From the NCBI GenBank assembly GCA_937928195.1, contig CALEYZ010000066.1:47160-111159 (forward strand): DNA of 64,000 nt. The letters run 5' to 3'. Both the position numbers and the translations under genes were made by a program. The notes under the pieces were generated by a model. The model worked only from the letters and a program-made list of their open reading frames with translations. It was not told where the DNA came from and did no database searches. Positions 8,721-19,168 of the stretch are shown one piece after another. The number at the start of each line of letters is the position of its first letter. Positions within the stretch are counted from its first letter, which is position 1. The stretch comes from an uncultured Limnohabitans sp. (GTDB lineage: Bacteria > Pseudomonadota > Gammaproteobacteria > Burkholderiales > Burkholderiaceae_C).

Positions 8721-8733
8721 GGTACTTGCCACC

Positions 8734-9801
8734 ATGACGCAACGCTGGAAGAACGCACCGCCTGGCAGCCACTGGGGAGAGTTTGGACCCGACGATCGTC
8801 TGGGGCGAATGAACTTGGTTACACCAGACAAGGTGCGTCAAGGCATTGCAGAGGTCAGGGAAGGACTGACATTTTGTTTGTCCTTGCCCTTGGATGTGCC
8901 TGGTGGCCGGTCCTTGAATGCGCGGCGCATGCCCCCGCGTTTGTACGGAACTTTGCGAGATGGTGTCAGCGCGGGCGTTCAGGGCTATTGCTGGTCATAC
9001 GCCACAGAAGACCCCAACTTGACCGACGTCGTGTGCGACGAAGTCATGCTGATGAACACGCAATATTCAACGCAGTGGGACAGCCTGGCCCACATGGGCA
9101 GCCGCTTTGATGCCGATGGTGATGGCGAGGCTGAAGCTGTTTTCTACAACGGCTTTAGAGCAGGCGTTGAGATTCACCCCGGTTCGACCGATTCAAGCGC
9201 TGCAGACGATTGGGCACGCTATCCAGACCCAGATGCAAACGCCTTGGGTGTTGCCAATTTGGCGGCACATGGCGTTCAGGGGCGGGGTGTATTGATTGAT
9301 TTAGAAAAACACTTGGGTCGCAAAAAAAATGCTGTGGGCTATGACGCATTGATGCGCATTTTGGATGCAGACAAGGTCCAGATTGAAGCCGGTGACATGG
9401 TGTGCTTGCACACTGGTTTTGCAGACACCCTGCTGAACATGCGCAAGCAACCCGACCTACAGCACCTGCATGAAACGGGCAGTGGTCTGGATGGCGAAGA
9501 TCCACAGCTGCTGAATTGGATTACAGATACACGTCTGGCTTGCTTGGTGGCCGACAACCCAGCCGTGGAGTTGGTGCAAGCTGTGTCACTCACCAAGCCC
9601 GCTGGTATGAAACGGCCGCGCTTGCCATTGCACGAACATTGCCTGTTCAAAAACGGTATCCACTTGGGTGAGTTGTGGTTGCTCACGCCGCTGGCGCATT
9701 GGCTTCGCACGCAGAACCGTTCTCGCTTTTTACTCACGGCGCCGCCCTTGCGTTTGCCGGGGGCTGCGGGTTCTCCCGTCACGCCCATTGCCACAGTTTG
9801 A
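8734..9801 (+). CDS. Cyclase-family hydrolase (kynurenine formamidase-like)
   Basis: A 355-residue member of the metal-dependent cyclase superfamily. The metal-site segment is the variant S-T-Q-W-D-S-L-A-H (about residues 112-120) in place of the H-x-G-T-H-x-D of kynurenine formamidase; this variant is common in a large, poorly characterised branch. Further support is GDMVCLHTGF and the C-terminal HEHCLFKNGIHLGELW. Relatives hydrolyse cyclic amides, formamides or lactones. It starts 13 bases after the dehydrogenase gene, so it is in the same operon. The substrate is unknown; a ring-opening role would fit the cluster. Confidence 0.8.
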   Translation: MTQRWKNAPPGSHWGEFGPDDRLGRMNLVTPDKVRQGIAEVREGLTFCLSLPLDVPGGRSLNARRMPPRLYGTLRDGVSAGVQGYCWSYATEDPNLTDVVCDEVMLMNTQYSTQWDSLAHMGSRFDADGDGEAEAVFYNGFRAGVEIHPGSTDSSAADDWARYPDPDANALGVANLAAHGVQGRGVLIDLEKHLGRKKNAVGYDALMRILDADKVQIEAGDMVCLHTGFADTLLNMRKQPDLQHLHETGSGLDGEDPQLLNWITDTRLACLVADNPAVELVQAVSLTKPAGMKRPRLPLHEHCLFKNGIHLGELWLLTPLAHWLRTQNRSRFLLTAPPLRLPGAAGSPVTPIATV

Positions 9802-9826
9802 TTCATTGAAAACAAAGGAAGACAAC

Positions 9827-10801
9827 ATGAACCGCCGATTGATGAACACCCTTCTCTGCGCTGCAGGTTTGGCCATGACACTGAGCACACCCGCAGCCAT
9901 GGCCGCTTGGCCCGATGGCAAGCCTGTCAGTATCGTGGTGCCGTATGCACCAGGCGGTACTGCTGATGCGTTGGCAAGGCTAATTGCACAACACCTAGGC
10001 ACTAAGTTGTCGACCTCCGTCGTGGTGGTGAACAAAGCAGGTGCAAGCGGCATCATTGGCGCGCAAGCTGTGGCCCAAGCCTCACCCGATGGCTTCACGG
10101 TTTTGTACGACGCAACACCTTTGTCGATCAATCCGCATTTGCAGAAACTGCCCTTTGATGCAGAGAAAGATTTGCTGCCTGTGACGCAAGTGGGCGTAAC
10201 GCCAATGTTATTGACGGTGACCAAAAGCTCACCTTATCTAAGCGCACAAGACTTGATGAAGGCGGCCAAGCAAGCACCCGGCAAATTGACATTTGGTTCT
10301 GGTGGCCAAGGCACTGTTCAGTACATGGCACCGGAATTGATGAATCAAGCGGCAGGTGTCAGTATGTTGCACATCCCATACAAAAGTGGTGGTTTGGCTT
10401 TGACAGCCGCCCTGGCGGGTGAGGTTGACATGGGCTTTGGTAATTTGCCAGCAGTCAGTGGCCATGTGAAGAGTGGCTTGCTGCGTGCCCTCGCCATTAC
10501 TTCAGCACAACGCAATCCGGCTTACCCTGATGTGCCAACAGTTGCAGAGGTGATTGGCAAACCCTATGAATCTTATGAATGGAACGGCATCTTTTTGCCC
10601 AAGGGTACTTCGCCAGAAATTGTGAATCGTCTGCAGACTGCGGTGAAAGAAGTTTTGGCAACACCAGAGGTTAAAGCCAAATTTGACAGCTTGGGTTCAC
10701 GCATCATTGCTTCTACGCCAGATGAATTCCGAAAGTACTTGGTGAATGAGTCCAATCGCTGGGCCGCCACGGTGAAGGCTGCGGGCATTAAAAAAGAATG
10801 A
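9827..10801 (+). CDS. TTT-family (Bug) periplasmic substrate-binding protein, second of cluster
   Basis: The 324-residue protein has a signal peptide ending near AAMAAW (about residue 26). Bug motifs include VVPYAPGGTADALARL, GASGIIGAQAVAQASPDG and LHIPYKSGGLALTAALAGEVD. A strong AAAGGAAG precedes the ATG. It differs considerably from the binding proteins at 6082 and 12900, which suggests that the cluster takes up several related compounds or stereoisomers. It is followed after 15 bases by the MetX-like gene. No permease genes are adjacent. Confidence 0.9.
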   Translation: MNRRLMNTLLCAAGLAMTLSTPAAMAAWPDGKPVSIVVPYAPGGTADALARLIAQHLGTKLSTSVVVVNKAGASGIIGAQAVAQASPDGFTVLYDATPLSINPHLQKLPFDAEKDLLPVTQVGVTPMLLTVTKSSPYLSAQDLMKAAKQAPGKLTFGSGGQGTVQYMAPELMNQAAGVSMLHIPYKSGGLALTAALAGEVDMGFGNLPAVSGHVKSGLLRALAITSAQRNPAYPDVPTVAEVIGKPYESYEWNGIFLPKGTSPEIVNRLQTAVKEVLATPEVKAKFDSLGSRIIASTPDEFRKYLVNESNRWAATVKAAGIKKE

Positions 10802-10816
10802 GAGAGAAAGATTGCG

Positions 10817-11824
10817 ATGAGTCATTTGTTACATCTCGGTGACATTGTTTTAAAGTCAGGCGTGGTCTTGCCATCTGTTCAGGTGGCATACAGTACGCAG
10901 GGGAAGCTTGCACCTGATGGTCGTAATGCAATTCTTGTCACTCATGGTTTTACAAGTGCCCACACAATGATCGAACCTGATCATCATGTGGCAGAAGGCT
11001 CCTGGGTGCCCATCATTGGACCCGGCAAGCCCTTGGATACCAATCGTTGGTTTGTTGTCTGCAGCAACATGCTGGGCTCGGCCGCTGGCACGACTGGCCC
11101 AAGAGATTTGAATCCAGCAACTGGGAAGCCTTGGGGACCTGATTTCCCAGACATCCTCCTGGAAGACATTGTGGAGGTTCAATACCGTTTGATGTTGGCA
11201 TTGGGTGTGAAGCACATTCGCGCCGTGATGGGGCCATCGTATGGCGGCTGGCAATCACTCCAGTGGGCCATAGATCATCCCAATATGGTCGATGCGATTG
11301 GCGTCATCGCCTCTGATTTTCAGCACCCTGTTGGGCAAAGCAAAGCTTCTCAGATTGAACGTTTATCGCAAAGTCCACAATGGCATGGTGGATGGTATTA
11401 CGACCAAGGTGGCATGTACGAAACCTTGTTGCAGTTGCGTTTGCAAACTTTGCAGTCTTATGGCTTGGAGACCTTGTACGAGGAAAAATATCCAGACCCC
11501 GTCAAACGCAAAGAAGCCATGGAGGCGCCATCTCGTGCTTGGGCTAAAAACTTCGATGCGAACAGCATGGTGGTACTGTCTGGAGCAGCAGAAAACTTCA
11601 ATGTGTCAAACCGATTGAACGAAATCAAGGCTCGCACCCTGATGGTTCAGTGCACAACAGACAAAGTTTTTCCTGCCAACCAAGAAACACAAAGAAAACT
11701 GCAAAACATTTCTGCATCCACCAAGTATGTTGAATTAGACAGTCCGTATGGCCACATGGCGTCGGGTGTTGACATTGCCAAGTGGCAAAACGAAATTCCT
11801 TGGTTGCTGCAAGCAGACGTTTGA
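10817..11824 (+). CDS. Alpha/beta hydrolase of the homoserine O-acetyltransferase (MetX) family
   Basis: The protein has 335 residues. The MetX-type alpha/beta hydrolase fold is shown by NAILVTHGFTSAH, SNMLGSAAGTTGP (oxyanion and substrate-binding region) and the nucleophile elbow G-P-S-Y-G-G with Ser141. A likely Asp lies in CTTDKVFP (about residue 281) and a His in YGHMASGVD (about 314). True MetX enzymes have G-G-S-M-G-G at the elbow, and the Pro-Ser-Tyr variant plus the catabolic setting suggest a different acyl transfer or hydrolysis reaction. It is embedded in the plus-strand cluster. I would not assign methionine biosynthesis. Confidence 0.75.
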   Translation: MSHLLHLGDIVLKSGVVLPSVQVAYSTQGKLAPDGRNAILVTHGFTSAHTMIEPDHHVAEGSWVPIIGPGKPLDTNRWFVVCSNMLGSAAGTTGPRDLNPATGKPWGPDFPDILLEDIVEVQYRLMLALGVKHIRAVMGPSYGGWQSLQWAIDHPNMVDAIGVIASDFQHPVGQSKASQIERLSQSPQWHGGWYYDQGGMYETLLQLRLQTLQSYGLETLYEEKYPDPVKRKEAMEAPSRAWAKNFDANSMVVLSGAAENFNVSNRLNEIKARTLMVQCTTDKVFPANQETQRKLQNISASTKYVELDSPYGHMASGVDIAKWQNEIPWLLQADV

Positions 11825-11852
11825 TGGCATTTATCTTAATTTTGGAGTGCGA

Positions 11853-12860
11853 ATGACCATTCAATCTAAGTCTCGAAAAGCTGTCACGGTCTTGTCATTG
11901 GCTTTGGCCGCTTGCGCTAGTCCGGTTCTTTACCCAAGCATACCGAGCGCAAAGAACATTCAGGCACAGATGGCGCAAGTTAATCAAATCGCTGGGAATG
12001 ATTTGAAGCAGCTTGTTCGCTTGTGTAATCCTCAACCTTCTGAGCGTGCTAAGCCAAGCGTTGAAATGGATGAGCAAATTCGAAAAATGATCGCACGTCC
12101 AGCGCCACCGCCAATGCGGATTTTTGACGATCTTTATTACGTAGGTGGAGACTGGGCGAGTGCCTGGATTTTGAAAACGACAGACGGACTGGTACTGATC
12201 GATGCATTGAATAACGAAGATGAAGCGAAGCGCCTGATCGAAGGTGGCATGGCGAAGCTAGGACTAGATCCTAAAAATATTCGTTACCTCATCGTGACGC
12301 ATGGCCATGGCGATCACTATGGTGGTGCCGAATACCTGATTCGAAAATATGGGATGAGAGTTGTGGCCAGTCAAATTGACTGGCACATGATGCACGATCA
12401 TTTGGAATTTGATTCCAAAGTTTGGGGGCCGCCACCTCAAAAGGATATTTCAGTTAAGGATGGTGATCGAATCAACCTAGGGAAGTCCTCCGTGGTGATG
12501 CATCTCACGCCGGGCCATTCTGAAGGAACTTTGTCGCCCGTTTTTTCTGTTCATGACGGAATCAAGGCGCATCGTGTCATGCTTTGGGGCGGGACCAGTT
12601 TTAATTTTGGAAAAGATCTTCACAGGCTAGAAAGTTATTCAGACTCCACTGAAAAGATGCGAACGATAGCGCAAAAGGAGCGGGTTGATGTTTTGATTTC
12701 GAATCACGCCAGCTTCGATAATTCGATTGTCAAAATGAAAATGTTGTCGGCCAATCCAAGCATAGAAAACCCATTTGTGATGGGGACTGACGCTGTTGAT
12801 CGTGCACTTAAAGTGATGGGCTTGTGCGCTCGAACACAACATGAGCGGTTCCGCTTGTAA
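11853..12860 (+). CDS. Metallo-beta-lactamase-fold lipoprotein, subclass B3-like
   Basis: The 335-residue protein has a lipobox (L-A-L-A-A-C, Cys21), so it is probably a periplasm-facing lipoprotein. Zinc ligands are H150-x-H152-x-D154-H155 in THGHGDHYGG, His in TPGHSEG (about residue 218) and His in SNHASFDN (about 287); this layout matches subclass B3 and related lactonase-like enzymes. It hydrolyses an ester, lactone or amide, and a beta-lactam role cannot be excluded or assumed. TTGGAG sits 6 bases ahead of the ATG. Its codons look more A/T-rich than those of neighbours, hinting at separate origin. Confidence 0.8.
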   Translation: MTIQSKSRKAVTVLSLALAACASPVLYPSIPSAKNIQAQMAQVNQIAGNDLKQLVRLCNPQPSERAKPSVEMDEQIRKMIARPAPPPMRIFDDLYYVGGDWASAWILKTTDGLVLIDALNNEDEAKRLIEGGMAKLGLDPKNIRYLIVTHGHGDHYGGAEYLIRKYGMRVVASQIDWHMMHDHLEFDSKVWGPPPQKDISVKDGDRINLGKSSVVMHLTPGHSEGTLSPVFSVHDGIKAHRVMLWGGTSFNFGKDLHRLESYSDSTEKMRTIAQKERVDVLISNHASFDNSIVKMKMLSANPSIENPFVMGTDAVDRALKVMGLCARTQHERFRL

Positions 12861-12899
12861 GTCAGATTTACAAACATCTAGATGGGCCGCTCGATTTCA

Positions 12900-13883
12900 A
12901 TGAAATTTTCCAACGCTATGCCAAAAATTGCTGCACTGATTGCCTTGATATGCTGCTGCCATCAAGCATTTTCTCAAACTGCAACCTGGCCTACCAAGCC
13001 TATCCGAATAGTTGTTGGGTTTTCTGCAGGCGGGCCCACTGACATTGTGGCTCGCGCTTTTGCAGAGCAAGCCAGTCGTACTTTGGGTCAGCCTGTGGTG
13101 GTTGAAAACAAGCCTGGAGCCAATACCATTTTGGCCGCCGAGGCGGTGGCTGCCGCGCCTGCGGATGGGTACACTTTGCTTATGGCTGCTACCAATCACA
13201 CCATGATTCCTGCACTCTACAGTGCGAGGGTGAAATTTGATGCTGTGAAATCATTTGCGCCGGTTTGTACCTTGGCAGTCAGCCCCACCATTTTGGTGAC
13301 GGGCACCTCCATGAATGTGAAAAACTTGTCTGGCTTTATGCAGCAAGTTCGTGAGGCACCCGGAAAGCGCACCTACGGTACTGCTGGTTTAGGCAGCTCA
13401 GGTCATTTTGCAAGCGAGCAATTTCTGAGGATGGTCGGTTTGAGCATGAACCACATTCCTTACAAGGGTGCTGCGCAAGTGGTGACCGATGTCATGGGCG
13501 GACAGGTTGACAGTTCGTTTGCTACCTTGGGTTCCGTCTTGCCGCAAGTGCAATCGGGCAAGCTGACAGCACTGGCTGTGGCTTCTGCCAAGCGATCAAC
13601 TTTGTTGCCCAATGTGCCCACATTTGCAGAGGCGGGTGTCAAGGGATATTCGGCGGATGCTTGGTATGGCTTGTTGGCACCTGCGGGCACGCCCGTTGCT
13701 GCGCTGCAAGCATTGGAAAAAATCTCCGCACAATTTGCAGAGCAAGCCAGCAGCATTGCCAAACTGCAGGGTTTAGGGATGGAGCCACAACACCTGTGTC
13801 GTGATGCTTTTGGTGGCATGCTGGAGGCAGATACCAAAGCCTACGTTAAACTGGCCAACGAACTCAATCTGAAATTGGATTAA
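12900..13883 (+). CDS. TTT-family (Bug) periplasmic substrate-binding protein, third of cluster
   Basis: A 327-residue Bug protein with a Sec signal peptide (cleavage near AFSQTA, about residue 26). Motifs are WPTKPIRIVVGFSAGGPTDIVAR, GQPVVVENKPGAN and NHIPYKGAAQVVTDVMGGQVD. An in-frame ATG at 12882 is an alternative start. It is immediately followed by the SMP-30 lactonase gene, whose possible TTG start lies two bases after its stop. Three distinct Bug proteins in one operon is notable even for Burkholderiales, which often carry many orphan copies. Confidence 0.9.
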   Translation: MKFSNAMPKIAALIALICCCHQAFSQTATWPTKPIRIVVGFSAGGPTDIVARAFAEQASRTLGQPVVVENKPGANTILAAEAVAAAPADGYTLLMAATNHTMIPALYSARVKFDAVKSFAPVCTLAVSPTILVTGTSMNVKNLSGFMQQVREAPGKRTYGTAGLGSSGHFASEQFLRMVGLSMNHIPYKGAAQVVTDVMGGQVDSSFATLGSVLPQVQSGKLTALAVASAKRSTLLPNVPTFAEAGVKGYSADAWYGLLAPAGTPVAALQALEKISAQFAEQASSIAKLQGLGMEPQHLCRDAFGGMLEADTKAYVKLANELNLKLD

Positions 13884-13884
13884 C

Positions 13885-14805
13885 TTGCTTTTAGTTCAGA
13901 CCCCCACGATTCGCACGCTTCAACTCTTCAGCGCCATGCCTGAGAAATTCAGGCAGACGGGCGTGCGCAGTGAATGGGCCGATGTGAATCAGGGCGGGCG
14001 ATTGGCCGATTCATTTTTGGAAGGTCCGGTGTTTGACACGAAGGGCAACCTCTACGTCACCGACATTCCTTTTGGCCGTGTGTTTCGAATTGATCCAAAG
14101 GGCGAGTGGGACTTGGTGGCCCAATGGGATGGTGAGCCCAATGGCATGAAGTTTCTCAGCGACACCGAGTTGCTGGTCACCGATTACAAAAACGGTTTGA
14201 TGCGCCTGAACATCCAAACGGGGCAAGTCAAAGCTTTCCTTGAGCGCCGCAACAGCGAAAGCTTCAAAGGTGTGAATGATTTGGTGCTGGACGCCCGGGG
14301 CAATGTGTACTTCACAGACCAAGGGCAAACCGGCATGCACGACCCCTCTGGGCGGGTCTACAGATTGTCGCCCGATGGCAAGTTAGACCTGTTGCTGAAC
14401 AATGTGCCCAGCCCTAATGGCATCGTGTTGTCACCCGATGAGCGGTTTTTGTTTGTCGCTGCAACGCGCGGCAATTCTGTGTGGCGCATGCCTTTGTTGA
14501 GCGATGGCAGCGTGTCTAAAGTAGGGCAGTTTTTCACATCCTATGGACCGAGTGGTCCTGACGGTTTGGCCATGGATGAAAGTGGCCGACTGCTGGTGGC
14601 CAATCCTGGACTGGCTTATGTGTGGGTGTTATCGCACTGGGCGGAGCCTGAAGAAATTCTGACGGGGCCCAAAGGCGCGTCGCTCACCAACATGGCATTT
14701 GGTGGCAAAGACCGGAAAACCTTGTATTGCACAGACTCGACGAATGGCAATATTTTGATGGCCAAGATGTCCGTCTCAGGGTGTTTGTTGCACAGTAAAA
14801 ATTGA
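13885..14805 (+). CDS. SMP-30/gluconolactonase-family lactonase
   Basis: The protein has 306 residues from the TTG at 13885, or 289 from the ATG at 13936; similarity to the family appears to begin before the ATG (short acidic lead-in), so I keep the TTG with reservation. It is a beta-propeller with family metal ligands: Glu in FLEGPVFD, Asn in EPNGMKF and SPNGIVLSPDE, and Asp in GPDGLAMDE. Such enzymes open sugar or other lactones with Ca or Zn. It is the last gene of the cluster, and its 3' end overlaps the convergent sirB2-like gene by about 30 bases. Confidence 0.8.
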   Translation: MLLVQTPTIRTLQLFSAMPEKFRQTGVRSEWADVNQGGRLADSFLEGPVFDTKGNLYVTDIPFGRVFRIDPKGEWDLVAQWDGEPNGMKFLSDTELLVTDYKNGLMRLNIQTGQVKAFLERRNSESFKGVNDLVLDARGNVYFTDQGQTGMHDPSGRVYRLSPDGKLDLLLNNVPSPNGIVLSPDERFLFVAATRGNSVWRMPLLSDGSVSKVGQFFTSYGPSGPDGLAMDESGRLLVANPGLAYVWVLSHWAEPEEILTGPKGASLTNMAFGGKDRKTLYCTDSTNGNILMAKMSVSGCLLHSKN

Positions 14806-15168
14806 ATTTTTGTCATGTGCTAGAAGCGCCATGCATCCGACGCAGATCAAGGCGAGTACTGCAAAAATGGCTCGAGCTTGTCGTGTTTTCCCGTGCTTCA
14901 ATGCATAAGAGCCCAGCACGATGTAACAGGGCAGCAGCATCAGTTTGAGACTCAGCCATTTTTCATTCAATGGGTTGTGATTCATCAATACCCACAAACT
15001 TACACCAGCCAACAACAGCAGAGTGTCAATGAACACACTGATTTTGCGCGTGAACATTTTATTTGGCCATGCTTGCATCATGCCAACGCCTGCACTTCGT
15101 GCGATAAACAATGCCACGCTGGCACTGACCAGATACCGATGTAATGTCAACAGTTCAATGTAATGCAT
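14776..15168 (-). CDS. SirB2-family membrane protein
   Basis: The small 130-residue protein has four predicted membrane helices: about 12-32, 45-62, 72-90 and 98-115. The helix-loop pattern (FIDTLLLLAGVSLWVL, then KLMLLPCYIVLGSYALKHGK) matches the SirB2 family, whose biochemical role is unknown. SirB2-like genes often accompany nnrS and denitrification genes in betaproteobacteria. It lies downstream of nnrS on the same strand with a 36-base gap, so it is probably cotranscribed with it. Its 3' end overlaps the convergent lactonase gene. Confidence 0.75.
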   Translation of the reverse strand: MHYIELLTLHRYLVSASVALFIARSAGVGMMQAWPNKMFTRKISVFIDTLLLLAGVSLWVLMNHNPLNEKWLSLKLMLLPCYIVLGSYALKHGKTRQARAIFAVLALICVGCMALLAHDKNSIFTVQQTP

Positions 15169-15204
15169 ATCAAAATTTCAAACATTCACCGCGATTTGAT
15201 TCAA

Positions 15205-16398
15205 TCAACCAGGAAGGCCATCGAGACGAGGGCGGACCAGTAAAGGCGTATATCGCCAGAGAAACAGGCCAAATGCAAGACTCCAAAGCCCAGATGAAAA
15301 AATGGCGCTTTCGATCAGCAATGCTGGCCACAGCAAGGGCACGATGACACGGATGCAAGCTGCGATTGCAACCGCAGTGAACGCGCATTGTTCGGCCCAA
15401 GTTGCGTGAATCGGGTGGCCTGTGTGACCAAGCGCTGTACGAGTCATCATGCCCAGGGTGATCATGCCAACTAAACCCACGGTCAATGCATGAATGCTAG
15501 GCCCTGTTGCAATCCAACCCGCAGAAGCCATTGCTTTCAGAACTAAGTGAAACAGCAGCCAAAAATAAGCAGCGTGTAGAACCCACACCATGGCATTGCG
15601 CCTTGATTTCCAAGGTTGCCATAGTATCCAACGCCAGGCATGTGCGATGAATGTCAGACTTATCCAAGGCATTGTGATAAGTGAATTAAGTGAATATCCA
15701 TCGATTAAAAAAAGACCGACAGTGCTGCTAATCACCAATTTTTCAACGAAGGCCTTGCGTGTGGCGTTGATGCCGGCGATACCGTTATTTGAGAACATCG
15801 GTACCACGCGTCCCATCATGATGGTAACGATCAGCAACACAATGTCTAAGGCCAAAGGGACGCCGATCGATTTCGGCCATTGCAGCCATCCCAATTCATT
15901 TAAATGAAAAGCGACACTGGTCATGCCCATCATGATCAACAGAAGCACAAAAAAATAGTTGCGATGGTTGCGGCCGGCCTGCAGTGATTGCCACAAACCC
16001 CATGCTGCCATCCAAGCCACTGACAAATTGAGCAAGAGACTCAGGGGTAACCATGGCGTGAACGCAGCCCCTCTGGCCAAAAGCCACAGCAATGCCAGCA
16101 ACTGCAACTTGCGTCCAGTCGGCGTTGGATGTCCCGACCAGTTTCGACCCGCAGTGAATAGAAATCCAATGATGACGGGCAAGATAAAGCCAAAAATCAT
16201 TTCATGCGCATGCCAAGAAGGGGAACGTATCAAGGCTTTGCTGAAGCGGCCAGATAACTGCAAGACCCAAATTGGAATGGACAACGCAGCCCAGAGGGCA
16301 GCTAGCAAATAGAAAGGTCGAAATCCAAGATTCCAAAGAGCCCAAGCAGGTTTCTTTTGTGGCTGTGGTTCGGCGATGTGGATGAAGATTTCGGCCAT
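15205..16398 (-). CDS. nnrS: NnrS-family heme/copper membrane protein
   Basis: The 397-residue polytopic protein has about 12 membrane helices. The N-terminal block LWNLGFRPFYLLAALWAALSIP and the downstream HAHEMIFGF segment (His residues likely bind heme) are diagnostic of NnrS. NnrS protects cells against nitric-oxide stress and is controlled by NO regulators in many denitrifiers. I choose the ATG at 16398 because it gives the usual short N-terminus; an ATG at 16422 is possible. A predicted minus-strand promoter (-10 TATTAT at 16428-16433) has an NNR-type box near -41 and an NsrR-type palindrome over the spacer. Confidence 0.9.
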   Translation of the reverse strand: MAEIFIHIAEPQPQKKPAWALWNLGFRPFYLLAALWAALSIPIWVLQLSGRFSKALIRSPSWHAHEMIFGFILPVIIGFLFTAGRNWSGHPTPTGRKLQLLALLWLLARGAAFTPWLPLSLLLNLSVAWMAAWGLWQSLQAGRNHRNYFFVLLLIMMGMTSVAFHLNELGWLQWPKSIGVPLALDIVLLIVTIMMGRVVPMFSNNGIAGINATRKAFVEKLVISSTVGLFLIDGYSLNSLITMPWISLTFIAHAWRWILWQPWKSRRNAMVWVLHAAYFWLLFHLVLKAMASAGWIATGPSIHALTVGLVGMITLGMMTRTALGHTGHPIHATWAEQCAFTAVAIAACIRVIVPLLWPALLIESAIFSSGLWSLAFGLFLWRYTPLLVRPRLDGLPG

Positions 16399-16427
16399 GA
16401 ATTGCTTTCTGAAATGTGGCATTGAAC

Positions 16428-16433
16428 ATAATA
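16428..16433 (-). promoter_or_regulatory. -10 element of the nnrS promoter
   Basis: On the minus strand the hexamer TATTAT gives a predicted start near 16421, 23 bases before the nnrS ATG. The NNR-type box centre (16461.5) then lies about 41 bases upstream, the class II activation distance. Confidence 0.5.
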
Positions 16434-16449
16434 TTCATTTGAAATGAAT
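16433..16449. promoter_or_regulatory. NsrR-type operator palindrome
   Basis: ATTCATTT-G-AAATGAAT is a perfect 8+1+8 palindrome continued on the right by CTT. It closely matches the known NsrR consensus (two ATGYATTT-like arms around one central base). It overlaps the nnrS promoter between the -10 and the activator box, so bound NsrR would block transcription. An nsrR gene is present at 26622-27074. Confidence 0.65.
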
Positions 16450-16452
16450 CTT

Positions 16453-16470
16453 ATTTGATGGAAATCAAAT
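16453..16470. promoter_or_regulatory. NNR/FNR-type activator box in the nnrS-norC divergent promoter
   Basis: ATTTGAT-GGAA-ATCAAAT contains the perfect TTGAT-N4-ATCAA core used by FNR, NNR and DNR regulators, with 7-bp arms. Its centre lies 63 bases from the nnrS ATG and 65 bases from the norC ATG, so one site could serve both promoters. Confidence 0.75.
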
Positions 16471-16526
16471 GAACAAAGTTGTAATTCAGTATGGTGGAGC
16501 ATCTGACATTAAAGCGAGGTTCGAAA

Positions 16527-16952
16527 ATGAGTAAAGGCTTCACCAGTCAAATGGCTCGAAATATTTTTTACGGTGGCACCGTGTTTTTCATATTGCTATT
16601 TGCCGCGATTATTTTCCACACAGAAAGTCGTATTCCGTCACGTTCTAATGCGGCAGAACTGAGCCCTTCAGTGATTCGAGGCAAACACCTCTGGGAAACT
16701 CGCAATTGCATCGGTTGTCACACCTTATTGGGTGAGGGCGCGTACTTCGCACCTGAGCTGGGCAATGTGTACCAGCGCAGAGGGCCAGATTTCATCAAAG
16801 TGTGGATCAAATCTCAACCCACGCATGCCCCCGGCCGCCGCCAAATGCCGCAGTTCAATTTCACAGACGAACAAATGGACGACATGGTGGAGTTTCTCAA
16901 ATGGACCAACGGCATCAATACTGAAAAATGGCCTCCCAATATTGAGGGTTGA
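16527..16952 (+). CDS. norC: Nitric oxide reductase cytochrome c subunit
   Basis: A 141-residue protein with an uncleaved N-terminal membrane anchor (about residues 12-31) and a periplasmic cytochrome c domain. Heme is attached at C61-I-G-C64-H65, and the axial Met is probably in RRQMPQF. The block CIGCHTLLGEGAYFAPELGNVY is diagnostic for NorC. NorC passes electrons to NorB for reduction of NO to N2O. GAGG lies 8 bases before the ATG at 16527. It starts the norCBQ-X-D operon; norB follows after 33 bases. Confidence 0.95.
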   Translation: MSKGFTSQMARNIFYGGTVFFILLFAAIIFHTESRIPSRSNAAELSPSVIRGKHLWETRNCIGCHTLLGEGAYFAPELGNVYQRRGPDFIKVWIKSQPTHAPGRRQMPQFNFTDEQMDDMVEFLKWTNGINTEKWPPNIEG

Positions 16953-19157
<2,205 letters not shown>

Positions 19158-19168
<11 letters not shown>

